Positions 52,376 through 61,015 of a stretch of 64,000 nt of DNA are shown here, piece after piece; the first letter of the stretch is position 1, and every line of letters starts with the position of its first letter. The stretch lies in the NCBI GenBank assembly GCA_019454105.1, contig CP075364.1, forward strand, positions 1,987,362 through 2,051,361. The letters run 5' to 3'. Source of the stretch: Fimbriimonadaceae bacterium (GTDB taxonomy: Bacteria; Armatimonadota; Fimbriimonadia; Fimbriimonadales; Fimbriimonadaceae). The position numbers and the translations under genes were made by a program. Below the pieces are notes generated by a model. It saw only the letters and a program-made list of their open reading frames with translations, was not told the origin of the DNA and ran no database searches.

Positions 52376-52786
52376 ATGGTCAAGCAGTCGAACCCGATGA
52401 TCCTCGCCACCCCCCTGATCCTGGTGGTCGCAGGGCTTGTCGTCTGGAACGCCTACCAAGGGCTCTCTTCCGGAGTCGACGAGCACGGCCATCGACACGA
52501 CGAGCACAAAAAAGAAGAACAGGTGGTGGGGCGGAAACTCACACCCGCCCAAAGGCAGCAAGCCATGAGCGAACTCTCGGGCGTCTTTGAGGACAAGGAG
52601 AGGGGGCCCAACATCGCGACCCTGGATCAAGACGCGAGCGGCAACCCGACCCAACCGACGATCCTGTTGCCGTCGATGAAAGGCTACAAGCCAACGCCCA
52701 ACGACGCGTCGACCGCGACCCATTGGTACCGCGAATCCTCTCGTTCGGCCAGGATCGCCGAAGAGAACAAGCGGGCGTCCCGCTAA
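52376..52786 (+). CDS. Small membrane protein with His-rich segment
   Basis: About 136 residues from the ATG at 52376. One N-terminal TM helix (MILATPLILVVAGLVVWNAY) is followed by a His/Asp/Glu-rich stretch (DEHGHRHDEHKKEE) that could bind metal, then a polar tail. No family is recognised. It is divergent from the glycosyltransferase and convergent with the next gene, with a 4-nt overlap. Confidence 0.68.
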   Translation: MVKQSNPMILATPLILVVAGLVVWNAYQGLSSGVDEHGHRHDEHKKEEQVVGRKLTPAQRQQAMSELSGVFEDKERGPNIATLDQDASGNPTQPTILLPSMKGYKPTPNDASTATHWYRESSRSARIAEENKRASR

Positions 52787-53691
52787 GACGGGTTTGATTC
52801 AGCCCAAGCGACCAAGCATTCGGTGGTCGTCGTTCGGCCATCAGGGATGAGTTCAAAGACCGGGATCCCTTCCCATCGGCTTCGATCGAGACCGCCGGTC
52901 GCGACCCTGAAGGGGGATTTCGGCGAGCCGAGCAATCCCCCAAGTTCGAGAAGACGGCCACGGAGAATCGATTGGGACACTCCCAGAAGAAAACGCTCGG
53001 CCAGGTGGGCCCCTCGAGAATCGAGACCCCCGATCTCGACTTCGGGAAGCGCGAACTTGATCAAACCCCTGGTGTTGGCGCGCGCCCCGTCCGAGTCCGC
53101 GGCCCGTTCGATCGAGACAAAGTCCTGAACCGCCAGCGGCGCACCATCAGGTTTGGGACTCACCAGCTCTTCTGGGAGCTTGTACACCTGCGAGATCGGA
53201 TCGGCGACGATCCCGTTCGTCCTGACGGCCAACGCCTGGACCACCGCGAGGAAGAAGTCGAGAGCCGGGTACACGGCCGGATCGTGCGACTCGAAAGTGA
53301 GTTGGAGGATCGTCCAGGTCGCGGCGATCCGACGTTTGCGTTCGTCGTCCAGAACCGTGCCGAGCCGAGTGGCGAGCATTGCTTGAGGGTCGAACCCCGC
53401 TTCCTCCTTCGAGACGACCCTGAGCTTCAACACCGTCTTCTGATCAGGGCTCGCCACCGCATAGACACCCCGCTCAAGGGGCTTGGTGAGATCGTCCTTG
53501 GTCGATCCGGCCGCCAAGGGCACGGGCAGTCCATCGACATCGGACGCGGCGCCCTTGGGCGCTACGACGCTCAAGAGAGGCGGCAATGGAGCGGTCCCAG
53601 CAAGCACCGAAAGGAAGTAGTCGCCGCTGATCCCGAAGCCTGGGGTCTTGGGCTTACCGAAGGGTAGAACGTCCCTGAGTCGATATCTCAC
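52783..53691 (-). CDS. Protein of unknown function in the HTTM operon
   Basis: A 302-residue soluble-looking protein without signal peptide. It has regular alternation of strands and helices (LSVLAGTAPLPPLLSVVAP, TKPLERGVYAVASPDQKTVL in parts), but I recognise no family. Its start lies 38 nt inside the HTTM gene 3' end, so it is likely co-transcribed with it. Confidence 0.75.
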   Translation of the reverse strand: MRYRLRDVLPFGKPKTPGFGISGDYFLSVLAGTAPLPPLLSVVAPKGAASDVDGLPVPLAAGSTKDDLTKPLERGVYAVASPDQKTVLKLRVVSKEEAGFDPQAMLATRLGTVLDDERKRRIAATWTILQLTFESHDPAVYPALDFFLAVVQALAVRTNGIVADPISQVYKLPEELVSPKPDGAPLAVQDFVSIERAADSDGARANTRGLIKFALPEVEIGGLDSRGAHLAERFLLGVSQSILRGRLLELGGLLGSPKSPFRVATGGLDRSRWEGIPVFELIPDGRTTTTECLVAWAESNPS

Positions 53692-54892
53692 CCGTCATGT
53701 CCTCCTCGGCCCCACGGCCATCGCCCTCTCCCCGACCTTGGACGCGAGCGACTTTGTCCAAGAGTGAACTCCAGACAGGATACACGGGCCAGAGCCACCA
53801 AAATCCCACACAGCGCGAAAGGAGCCTTGGTTTCACCGCTCCCTCTTCGGGCCCGGTCGGGCCAGCCACGGACCAGGCCCGGACGTTGCCAGGCGTGAAC
53901 GTCACCAGTCCAAAGGCGTCGGCGGCCTGGACGGCCCGCAACTTGGCTGGATCAGCCCCAGGCGAGTCGGGGTAGACCGCTTCGAGTCGCCATCGCCTCC
54001 ACTTGGCCCCAAGGGTCTTGGCCCATGCAGTCACCTCCTCGCCTGAGAAGAACGCCGAATATGTCGAAACCATGACCCAACCGAAGAGCGGGATGTTGAA
54101 CCGGTATTCGATCGAGGCATGAAGAAGAACCCCGCCGATCAGCACCCACTTGCGGGCTGGTTGATAGAACACAAGGGTTCCGAGAGCGACTTCAACGGCT
54201 AGCGTGCCATAGGTGGTCAAAGCGACGAAAGGCTGATGATCGATGAAAGCCGGTACAGGGAAACGTTCGAACTCGCGTAGATGGGCCGGGTACCAGGTCG
54301 CGGTCCCATCGCGCCAAGTCGTGCCGACCATCTTGTGCCAGACGGTTGTGAGATAGACCACGGCAACTTGGAACTGCATCAGGCGCTGCGGCCATACCGA
54401 GACCGGCTTCGGCACAGACGGGGCCGTTCCTCTCCAGAGACCGATAAGCCGGTCGAGCGAACATGCGGCACCGCTAGGAGCCAGCATGACGAGGAACGCC
54501 ATCTGCCGAAGGAGGGTGTCTCCGCTGTGGAGGATGTCCGGCGTCCGATGGTGGAGCGTCACGAGCAAGACGAAGAGCGCGATCGAGGAGACTCGCGTCG
54601 CCAGCCCGACCATCGTGAGGACGCTCGCGACCAGGGCCAAGCCGAACACGAGGGCTGTGACCCGATCGTCCGTCACCCCGGCCAGAAGGTTCAGCCTTGC
54701 CGCGCCGCCCGCCCACCTTTCGGCGAACCAAGCGGGTGTAAAGCCCTGCTCCGTGAACCAAGCTTCGAAGTCTGGAAGCAACAAGAGGAGGTTCACGAAC
54801 GCCAAGAATCCCGTGGACATGCGCACCACTCCCATCGTTACTGGCGAGCCATAACCGAACCACCAGGCGTTGATCCGGCCTAGGTTCTTCAT
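53654..54892 (-). CDS. HTTM-domain membrane protein
   Basis: A 412-residue multi-pass protein of the HTTM family (horizontally transferred transmembrane domain), related to vitamin-K-dependent gamma-carboxylase. Typical features are GVVRMSTGFLAFVNLLLLLPD, a central HHRTPDILHSGDTLLR and QVAVVYLTTVWHKMVGTTW, each cited in part. Whether it carboxylates anything is unknown. ATGA overlap with the gene upstream, which is a common HTTM partner type. Confidence 0.88.
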   Translation of the reverse strand: MKNLGRINAWWFGYGSPVTMGVVRMSTGFLAFVNLLLLLPDFEAWFTEQGFTPAWFAERWAGGAARLNLLAGVTDDRVTALVFGLALVASVLTMVGLATRVSSIALFVLLVTLHHRTPDILHSGDTLLRQMAFLVMLAPSGAACSLDRLIGLWRGTAPSVPKPVSVWPQRLMQFQVAVVYLTTVWHKMVGTTWRDGTATWYPAHLREFERFPVPAFIDHQPFVALTTYGTLAVEVALGTLVFYQPARKWVLIGGVLLHASIEYRFNIPLFGWVMVSTYSAFFSGEEVTAWAKTLGAKWRRWRLEAVYPDSPGADPAKLRAVQAADAFGLVTFTPGNVRAWSVAGPTGPEEGAVKPRLLSRCVGFWWLWPVYPVWSSLLDKVARVQGRGEGDGRGAEEDMTGEISTQGRSTLR

Positions 54893-55536
54893 AAACCCTT
54901 GTCCTTAGCGAGCTTGGCCTGGTCCACGATCTGAGCGTGAAATGTGTACGTCTGATATCCTGCTGGCAAGGGCTTTTCCGGGCCCGCCAACCTTCGGAAA
55001 TGCCTCCTTAGTTCGACCTTGACGGGCGGGTCGTTCGGATCGGTGAAACCGATGAGGGCCATGCGCTGGGCGAAGGTCGGACGCTTCCAGACGTCCTTGA
55101 CGTCGTCGTTGATCCTCTCGATGAACTTGCGATACCGCTCTTTGAAGTATCGCTCTTGCACAGGGTAAGAGTACATGCGAGGATAGGGGACGACCCGCTT
55201 TGCCCCGCTCCGATAGGTCACGACCGAGTCGTACCAGTAGTCCATGTTCGTTGGGTTCGGGGCGAACATGTCCCAGTACTGCCAAAGCCCTGAGTAAAGG
55301 AGGTAGTGCTTGAGCGGCGTCCCGTACCGGAAGTCGCTGTTAGCCTTCAACAGGAAGTCGCCCGGGTGGCTCAGAACGTTGCCGACGGTTGCCGGCACGC
55401 TCCCACTCGCAATGGCCGGGGCCGCGCTGGGAAGCGTCCACACCACCACCATGAAAACGTGGAACCCCACGAAGAGCTTCACCAATGGGTGGACGCGGCC
55501 CAATGGCCTGTCTGGAGCCTCGGTCAACGACGACAC
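54889..55536 (-). CDS. HTTM-partner membrane-anchored protein
   Basis: About 215 residues from the GTG at 55536 (GGAGG just upstream); a longer frame reaches 55575. One N-terminal TM helix (VKLFVGFHVFMVVVWTLPSA) is followed by an extracytoplasmic domain with YSGLWQYWDMFAPNPTNMDYW. The block resembling WxMFAP is often seen in proteins encoded beside HTTM genes. Function unknown. Coupled to the HTTM gene by ATGA. Confidence 0.82.
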   Translation of the reverse strand: MSSLTEAPDRPLGRVHPLVKLFVGFHVFMVVVWTLPSAAPAIASGSVPATVGNVLSHPGDFLLKANSDFRYGTPLKHYLLYSGLWQYWDMFAPNPTNMDYWYDSVVTYRSGAKRVVPYPRMYSYPVQERYFKERYRKFIERINDDVKDVWKRPTFAQRMALIGFTDPNDPPVKVELRRHFRRLAGPEKPLPAGYQTYTFHAQIVDQAKLAKDKGL

Positions 55537-55577
55537 CGCCCTCCAGTTTATCCCGCTAGCCGTGTACCATCGCACCC

Positions 55578-56078
55578 ATGGGGGCGCGAGTGGCCATCGG
55601 TTTGAGCAGCAACCTCGGCGACAAGCTGCTGTTCCTTCGCCGGGCTTGCGTCTCGCTCAGCGGTTCGATGAAGGTGACGGCGGTCAGTTCGGTCTATGAG
55701 ACTGGACCGATGTACCTGACCGACCAACCCGACTTCATCAACGCGGTTCTGATCGGCACCACCGAACTCGGACCGCTCGCGCTCCTGGCCCGGCTCAAGG
55801 AGACAGAAAGAGGACTTGGCCGCCAAGACCGGGGACGCAATGGCCCCCGAGAAATTGACCTGGATATCGTGGCTTACGGCTCTCTGGCCCTCAGATCGCA
55901 GGCCGTCACCGTCCCCCACCCTCGAGCCTTTGAGCGTCGGTTCGTCCTCCAACCGCTGGTCGAGGTCGACCCCAGCTTCAGGTTGCCAGGATTCGGTTTG
56001 GCGCAGGACCTTCTCTCCCGACCGGACGTCATGAAACAACAGGTCAAAAGGATTTCGGATGCCCACCTTCTCCTATGA
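55578..56078 (+). CDS. folK: Hydroxymethyldihydropterin pyrophosphokinase
   Basis: A 166-residue HPPK that transfers pyrophosphate from ATP to 6-hydroxymethyl-dihydropterin in folate synthesis. GLSSNLGDK at the start, SSVYETGPMYLTDQPDFINAV (in part), and the ATP/Mg loop RNGPREIDLDIVAYG with VPHPRAFERRFVLQPL are diagnostic. It overlaps the next gene by 20 nt. folP/folB are not nearby. Confidence 0.96.
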   Translation: MGARVAIGLSSNLGDKLLFLRRACVSLSGSMKVTAVSSVYETGPMYLTDQPDFINAVLIGTTELGPLALLARLKETERGLGRQDRGRNGPREIDLDIVAYGSLALRSQAVTVPHPRAFERRFVLQPLVEVDPSFRLPGFGLAQDLLSRPDVMKQQVKRISDAHLLL

Positions 56079-57354
56079 GGCTGTCGACACGCAAGGGCGG
56101 CCCACGCAGGGCCTGCTCGACGCATCGACTGAGAACGAGGCCGTGACGCGGCTCTCTGGCCAAGGGCTCCGAGTCACCCGGCTTGTCGCTGGGAGCGCCC
56201 CCGTCCCTCGCCAACCTCTACCCGCCCAGACCGCGCCTGTGGCCATCGCTCGGCCGTCGGCTCGGGCACAGCCTCCTTCTTCGGTCGTCAGAACCCCTCG
56301 CGCCAGTTATCGGGACCGCAGCTTCTTCTTTAGCCAACTCGCGCTGCTGTGGCGAAGCGGCGTCCCCCTGGCCACGGCCCTTGGCCAACTCGCTTCAGCC
56401 GAAGGAGTCAAGCCCCACATACGCGAGGCGGCTGCCAACCTGGCGAGGACAGTGAGCGAAGGCGGCACCCTCGGACGCGAAATGACCCGGTACCCCGACA
56501 TCTTTCCTGAGGGCGTCGCCGGAGCTGTTGCGGCCGGGGAGGCAGGAGGTTATGTCCCAGAGGCCTGCAAGCTCGTGGCCGACCAACAAATGGCGTCGCA
56601 CAAAGCGGCCTGGGGGGCGCGGATCCTCCGATGGATCTGCCTTCTCGCGGCGATCTCCGTGCCCTGGGGAGTGGCGATGACCGTCATGATGCGAAGGTTC
56701 GTCGATACGATCCTCAACGATCTCGATGCGCCAACGAATCTTCCGGCCCGTCTGTCGTTCATGGGCCAGGAATTCTGGAAGGCCATGTTCGGTCTCCCTG
56801 GTCTCGCCTTGGGGCTTTTCATCGTCGCGTACGTCATCCTCGCTCTGTGGCTCAAATCGACCGGACAAAGGCGACTCCGCCACTCTCTGGGCCTGCTGGT
56901 CCCGGTCTATTCGCGCTTCGCCAAGGGCGAGAACCTCGCCCATTTCACTTGGCACCTTGGGATGCTGTCTCGGGCAGGCCTGGCCCCGCAACAGGCGTGG
57001 CGGATCGCGGCCCAAGCCGTTCCCAACCAAGCCTTCTCCGCAAGACTTGCTGAAGCGTCCGCCAGGGCTCGGGAGAACACACCTTATGGTGAGCTTTTGG
57101 CCCATGGGGACCTGATGCCGCCCGAGTACGCCGACTTGGTGCGGACGGGAGAGTACTCTGGAGCCGTGACGGACGCCTTCGACCAAACCTCGCGACTCGC
57201 CCAGGCTGACATGGAGCACTGGGCCAAGTTTCGTGGCTGGCTCTTGCGCATCGTCGCCGCCGTGGTCCTGGGGACTACGACCCTTGTCGTTGTCTCGACC
57301 TTCTTTGCGGGAACCTATTCAGGCATGATCGAGGGGGCCCTCCGGGAGGACTAA
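56059..57354 (+). CDS. Type II secretion/type IV pilus inner-membrane protein (GspF/PilC family), divergent copy
   Basis: A 431-residue protein. The N-terminal FSYEAVDTQGRPTQGLLDA is the usual GspF lead. Two T2SSF domains follow (FFFSQLALLWRSGVPLATAL and the later FTWHLGMLSRAGLAPQQAW), with TM helices around 195, 255 and 405. The first domain is more divergent than in the next gene, and the linker (50-85) is long and Pro/Ala-rich. It forms the polytopic platform for pseudopilus assembly. Confidence 0.9.
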   Translation: MPTFSYEAVDTQGRPTQGLLDASTENEAVTRLSGQGLRVTRLVAGSAPVPRQPLPAQTAPVAIARPSARAQPPSSVVRTPRASYRDRSFFFSQLALLWRSGVPLATALGQLASAEGVKPHIREAAANLARTVSEGGTLGREMTRYPDIFPEGVAGAVAAGEAGGYVPEACKLVADQQMASHKAAWGARILRWICLLAAISVPWGVAMTVMMRRFVDTILNDLDAPTNLPARLSFMGQEFWKAMFGLPGLALGLFIVAYVILALWLKSTGQRRLRHSLGLLVPVYSRFAKGENLAHFTWHLGMLSRAGLAPQQAWRIAAQAVPNQAFSARLAEASARARENTPYGELLAHGDLMPPEYADLVRTGEYSGAVTDAFDQTSRLAQADMEHWAKFRGWLLRIVAAVVLGTTTLVVVSTFFAGTYSGMIEGALRED

Positions 57355-57359
57355 AAGGG

Positions 57360-58571
57360 GTGCCGATCTTCCAGTTCGAGGCAGTCGATGGAAGCGGACA
57401 GGTCGTCCGTGGCACTGAGATCGGCCCGAGCTTGGACACGGCGATCGCTCAGCTCCACTCTCGAGGGCTCGAAGTCCGACAAATCGGGGTCGCTTCCGCC
57501 CCGGGCGACCCCGTTTCGTCCGCTCCGCCTCCCCCTCAGACCGCCCCCCGGTCCGTTCTCCAGTCGCATGTCGTGGGCCGCGCCGTTGGCACGGTGCCGC
57601 TCCACTCGCTCCATTTCTTCTTCCGTCAATTCGGGACGATGCTCAAAGCCGGTATCAACCCGGCCGACGCCCTGGACACCCTCAGCAAGCAGTCCTCCAG
57701 CAAGCTTTCGGCCGTCCTGCGCGAGACGCGCGACCATGTGATCGCAGGCAGGCCGGCGAGCGTCGGGTTTCAAAGATATCCCGAGATCTTCACGCCGCTC
57801 ATGATGAGCATGGTCCGGGTCGGCGAGGAGACGGGGACGCTCGACGAGCAATGCCGCCAACTCTCAGAGTACATCCAGCGCGACATTGAACTCCGCAACA
57901 TGATCAAACGAGAGACGGCCATGCCCAAGATCACCGTCGCCGCTTCTATTTTCATCATCCTGGGGGCCAACACCGTCATCGCGATGATGGCCCCGGGAGG
58001 GCAGGGTATCGCCGCTCCCATTTCGATCTGGGTCGGGGCGGCGGTCTTCGGCTTTGCCGTGTTCTTGTTCGTGCGGTTCGTCCTTCCGATCCCCCATATC
58101 CGCCGTGGGTTCGACAGCTTGACCCTGGCCCTGCCTTGGTTCGGGAAGATGATCCTGGGGTTCTCGATGGCGAAGTTCGGGCGGGCGTTCGGCGCCCTTT
58201 ATCGGAGTGGCGTGTCCCTACCCCGGGCGATCGAGCTGGCAGCGGACTCCTGCGGCAACGAGGCCGTCCGGGCCCGTGTTTATCCGGCCGCAAGAGACCT
58301 CGAGTCGGGCCGGGGGATCACAGAGACCTTCGCCGCCACCCAGGCGTTCAGCCCCATTGTCCTTGACATGACCCGGACAGGAGAGACGACCGGCAACATG
58401 GAGGAGATGCTCACCAAGGTCGCCGAATATTACGAGGACGAGGGCCAAGTCCAGGCCCAGCTTGCGGCCAAGATCTTCGGCGTCCTCGTCCTGTTGCTTG
58501 TCGCCGCCTATGTCCTGTACATCGTTGTCGGCTTCTACGTCGGCTACTTCGCCAGCCGGTTCTCAGGCTGA
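57360..58571 (+). CDS. Type II secretion/type IV pilus inner-membrane protein (GspF/PilC family)
   Basis: A 403-residue paralogue of the preceding gene, starting with GTG five nt after its stop. It has FQFEAVDGSGQVVRG, then FFFRQFGTMLKAGINPADAL and the second domain GKMILGFSMAKFGRAFGALYRSGV (in part), ending in a TM helix. Two adjacent F proteins without an ATPase (GspE/PilB) or secretin gene nearby suggests the rest of the machine lies elsewhere. Confidence 0.93.
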   Translation: MPIFQFEAVDGSGQVVRGTEIGPSLDTAIAQLHSRGLEVRQIGVASAPGDPVSSAPPPPQTAPRSVLQSHVVGRAVGTVPLHSLHFFFRQFGTMLKAGINPADALDTLSKQSSSKLSAVLRETRDHVIAGRPASVGFQRYPEIFTPLMMSMVRVGEETGTLDEQCRQLSEYIQRDIELRNMIKRETAMPKITVAASIFIILGANTVIAMMAPGGQGIAAPISIWVGAAVFGFAVFLFVRFVLPIPHIRRGFDSLTLALPWFGKMILGFSMAKFGRAFGALYRSGVSLPRAIELAADSCGNEAVRARVYPAARDLESGRGITETFAATQAFSPIVLDMTRTGETTGNMEEMLTKVAEYYEDEGQVQAQLAAKIFGVLVLLLVAAYVLYIVVGFYVGYFASRFSG

Positions 58572-58577
58572 TCCCGC

Positions 58578-59480
58578 TTATTGGCCCTGCTTCATGAGGG
58601 AAGAGAGATCGACGATGAACTGGCCGCCGCTTCCTCCGGCGCTGACGCTTGGCAACTTGCCGTCCCACTTCTCGATCCATTCTCGGGCGATGACCAGTCC
58701 GCCGCCCATCTCCTTGAGGGACTGAGCCGTGAGCTTGTTGGCCTGGGCTTTACCTTCGGCGCGAGCGACTTCTGTCTGCTTTTCGAGCTCGGCCCTTTGA
58801 AGCAGGTACTTTTGCTTCTCGGTTTCTTGTTGCGCCACCTGCTTGGCCTCGATCGCCTTGTTGAACTCCGGCGAGAAGTCAAAGTTCGTGATGCTGAGGC
58901 CGCCAGGCTCCACTTTGATGAAGTAAATGGAAAGCCTGCGGCCGATCTCGGCCTCGACTTCCGACTTCACTTGCGCGCGGTTCCGGATCAGGTCTTCGGC
59001 CGTATAGCGGGCAGTGACGACCTTGACCGACTCTTGCAAAGTCGGGGCGATGATGCGGGTACGGTACTCGGCACCGACTTGTTGGTACAGCTTGCCGACG
59101 CTCTCCGTCTCGAGCCGATAGTTCAGAGCCAAGTTTGTTGTGACGACCTGAAGGTCACGGGACGCTGCCGTGGCTGTGGCCTCGTCCTTCTGCGTCCGGA
59201 CCTCGATGGGAATGACGGTGTTGACGCCCGGCATCACGAAGTTGATGCCTTCGGCCAACTGGCCCTGGAGGGCGCCGAAGCGTAACAAGACCCCCGCATA
59301 CCCGGTTGGAATAATGACCACGCTCGCCATCAAGATCCCTCCAACCATCATGAGGACGCCGACGATCCTTGAAGTCCAAGCCGCCGGACGCAGATTGACC
59401 GAATCTTTTGTCTGCCCGTCGAGTCCCTTCAGGAGAAACGACACGATGAAGGCGATCAAGCCCAGAACGAAGAGACCCAT
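58578..59480 (-). CDS. SPFH/prohibitin-like membrane protein
   Basis: A 300-residue protein with two N-terminal TM segments (FVLGLIAFIVSFLL and VGVLMMVGGILMASVVIIP). The Band-7 core follows: GYAGVLLRFGALQGQLAEGINFVMP, cited in part, and LQVVTTNLALNYRL. A long coiled coil (EAKQVAQQETEKQKYLLQRA) comes last. It resembles prohibitins, which form membrane rings that hold or regulate proteases. It stands alone, convergent with the GspF pair. Confidence 0.93.
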   Translation of the reverse strand: MGLFVLGLIAFIVSFLLKGLDGQTKDSVNLRPAAWTSRIVGVLMMVGGILMASVVIIPTGYAGVLLRFGALQGQLAEGINFVMPGVNTVIPIEVRTQKDEATATAASRDLQVVTTNLALNYRLETESVGKLYQQVGAEYRTRIIAPTLQESVKVVTARYTAEDLIRNRAQVKSEVEAEIGRRLSIYFIKVEPGGLSITNFDFSPEFNKAIEAKQVAQQETEKQKYLLQRAELEKQTEVARAEGKAQANKLTAQSLKEMGGGLVIAREWIEKWDGKLPSVSAGGSGGQFIVDLSSLMKQGQ

Positions 59481-59549
59481 CTTTGCTTTCCTGTCAACCC
59501 TCTTGACGGGGTTGCCTAAGCCAGAGATGCAACAGGTAGGCCAGTTAGT

Positions 59550-59882
59550 CTAGCCTGGGGGCCATGTGAGCGTGCGACCTCCCAGAAGGTGAGCGTGCAG
59601 ATGATCTACCGATTGGCCCGCGTCCGGCCCTTGATTGATCACGAGCCGGTATCCGCCCGAGAGCCCTTCTTGCTCCGCGATCGTCTTGGCCGCGTTCAGA
59701 ATCCTTGTATGGTCGCCCAGTTCGGGGAGTGCGGCGAGACCCGAGACCTCTTGCCTCGGGACGATCAGGATGTGGACAGGCGCTTTCGGGTCGATGTCTC
59801 TGAACGCGACCACGTGCTCGTCTTCATAGACGATCTCGGCCGGGATCTCACGGTTAATGATCTTGGTGAACAGGGTCGCCAT
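59550..59882 (-). CDS. HIT-family (HinT-like) hydrolase
   Basis: A 110-residue histidine-triad protein: TLFTKIINREIPAEIVYEDE, FRDIDPKAPVHILIVPR and the triad HLHAHLLGGR with H-x-H-x-H. Hydrolyses AMP-lysine or other nucleoside phosphoramidates. Its start overlaps the upstream PrcB-like gene by 29 nt. Confidence 0.96.
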   Translation of the reverse strand: MATLFTKIINREIPAEIVYEDEHVVAFRDIDPKAPVHILIVPRQEVSGLAALPELGDHTRILNAAKTIAEQEGLSGGYRLVINQGPDAGQSVDHLHAHLLGGRTLTWPPG

Positions 59883-60411
59883 CGCTCGGCTCCTTCGACA
59901 TCCGGGATTCTTCTTCCAGGCTCACGGCGACGTCTTTTACGGTACGCGGAGTCCGGACGATCACCCAAGGCGTCGTGACCGCCATTGTGACCATGTCGTC
60001 CGGCCCCGGAGGCAGGAGCTTGAGCCTTAAGACAGGAGTGACCGGGTCTTTCTCGAATCCGGCCAGTTCAAACTTGAACCCGCCGGAAGGCTTGTTCTCG
60101 GACCGGACGAACACGAGTTGACTCCCGGCCCAATCCGTCTCCATTGTCTTGGCGTCCTTGGTCTCTCGGTCAGCGACCGCGCTGGCGTCAAGTCCAAGGG
60201 ACTTGAGCAGGTCTGCGAGTTGGGCCGCGCCCCGAACATGGACGACTTTGGCCTCGGGAACTTGGCCGAGGTCTCCCGTCAGAACGATCTGGGCCGATGG
60301 CTCGGACGGCCTTTGCCCGTTCTGGGCGGCAGCTTCTTGGGGTGCTGGCACCCCGTCCATGCAGGCTAAGGTGGCCCAAGCCGCCACCAAGAGGCACACC
60401 AACCGGATCAA
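59854..60411 (-). CDS. Lipoprotein with PrcB-C-like domain
   Basis: About 185 residues. I favour the TTG start at 60411 (GGGAGG upstream, TTGA overlap with the preceding stop) because it directly begins the lipoprotein signal IRLVCLLVAAWATLAC. The region SQLVFVRSENKPSGGFKFEL, then VTPVLRLKLLPPGPDD and VTTPWVIVRTPRT, has the order of the PrcB C-terminal domain (PF14343). It is a secreted-protease-associated domain whose role is unclear. A longer ATG frame to 60456 exists. Confidence 0.78.
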   Translation of the reverse strand: MIRLVCLLVAAWATLACMDGVPAPQEAAAQNGQRPSEPSAQIVLTGDLGQVPEAKVVHVRGAAQLADLLKSLGLDASAVADRETKDAKTMETDWAGSQLVFVRSENKPSGGFKFELAGFEKDPVTPVLRLKLLPPGPDDMVTMAVTTPWVIVRTPRTVKDVAVSLEEESRMSKEPSDGDPVHQDH

Positions 60412-60986
60412 CGGTCCTCCCGGCCCGGTTTGCCACAAGGAGGAGGTGTGCGCCACCAGTTCGCGGGGACGACATAGAACCGCGGAGCCGATCGAAGCTC
60501 AAGTATCTCGACTCCCTCGGGACTCTCGAACACGAATCGGAAGTTGTCCGGCCCTCGGGGGGTGACGACTGCTAGATAGGGGCTAAAAATGGACGGCACA
60601 GAGGAGTCGATACCTTCGTACCCATGGATCCGCACGGTGACCTCCCATGTCCATTCGTCCACCGACCGGATCCGCGTGACCTTCGGACGTCGGAACGCCG
60701 TGTTCTCGCGGCCAAGGTTCACGGCGATGACTTGTTCCCGGCAGAAATCGACGCTCCGCCATGGTTGCACTTGAGCGGGCAGGCCAAGTTGGGTGCCAAA
60801 GTACAGCTCCCAGTCCGACTTGGTCCGAATGATGTCGATTCGGGGCTCGACGATACGGCCGTCAAAGGCGTTCATCGCCTCGAAATACGGGATTCGCCCG
60901 CCGCCGACGAACGACAGGCTCTGGGCCAACGACAAGATGGGCGCGAAAAAGGCCGCCCCAAACAAAAGGAGCCTCATGATCTCCAT
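60408..60986 (-). CDS. Secreted PrcB-like protein
   Basis: A 192-residue protein with a signal peptide (MRLLLFGAAFFAPILSLAQ) and AAAGGAG-type ribosome site before the ATG at 60986. The segment VDFCREQVIAVNLGRENTAFR, cited in part, and the later WEVTVRIHGYEG followed by SPYLAVVTPRGPD resemble the downstream PrcB-like protein, suggesting tandem related domains. Function unknown. Confidence 0.75.
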   Translation of the reverse strand: MEIMRLLLFGAAFFAPILSLAQSLSFVGGGRIPYFEAMNAFDGRIVEPRIDIIRTKSDWELYFGTQLGLPAQVQPWRSVDFCREQVIAVNLGRENTAFRRPKVTRIRSVDEWTWEVTVRIHGYEGIDSSVPSIFSPYLAVVTPRGPDNFRFVFESPEGVEILELRSAPRFYVVPANWWRTPPPCGKPGREDR

Positions 60987-61015
60987 GACGCTCCTTTTGC
61001 TTCAAGGTTTCTTGA

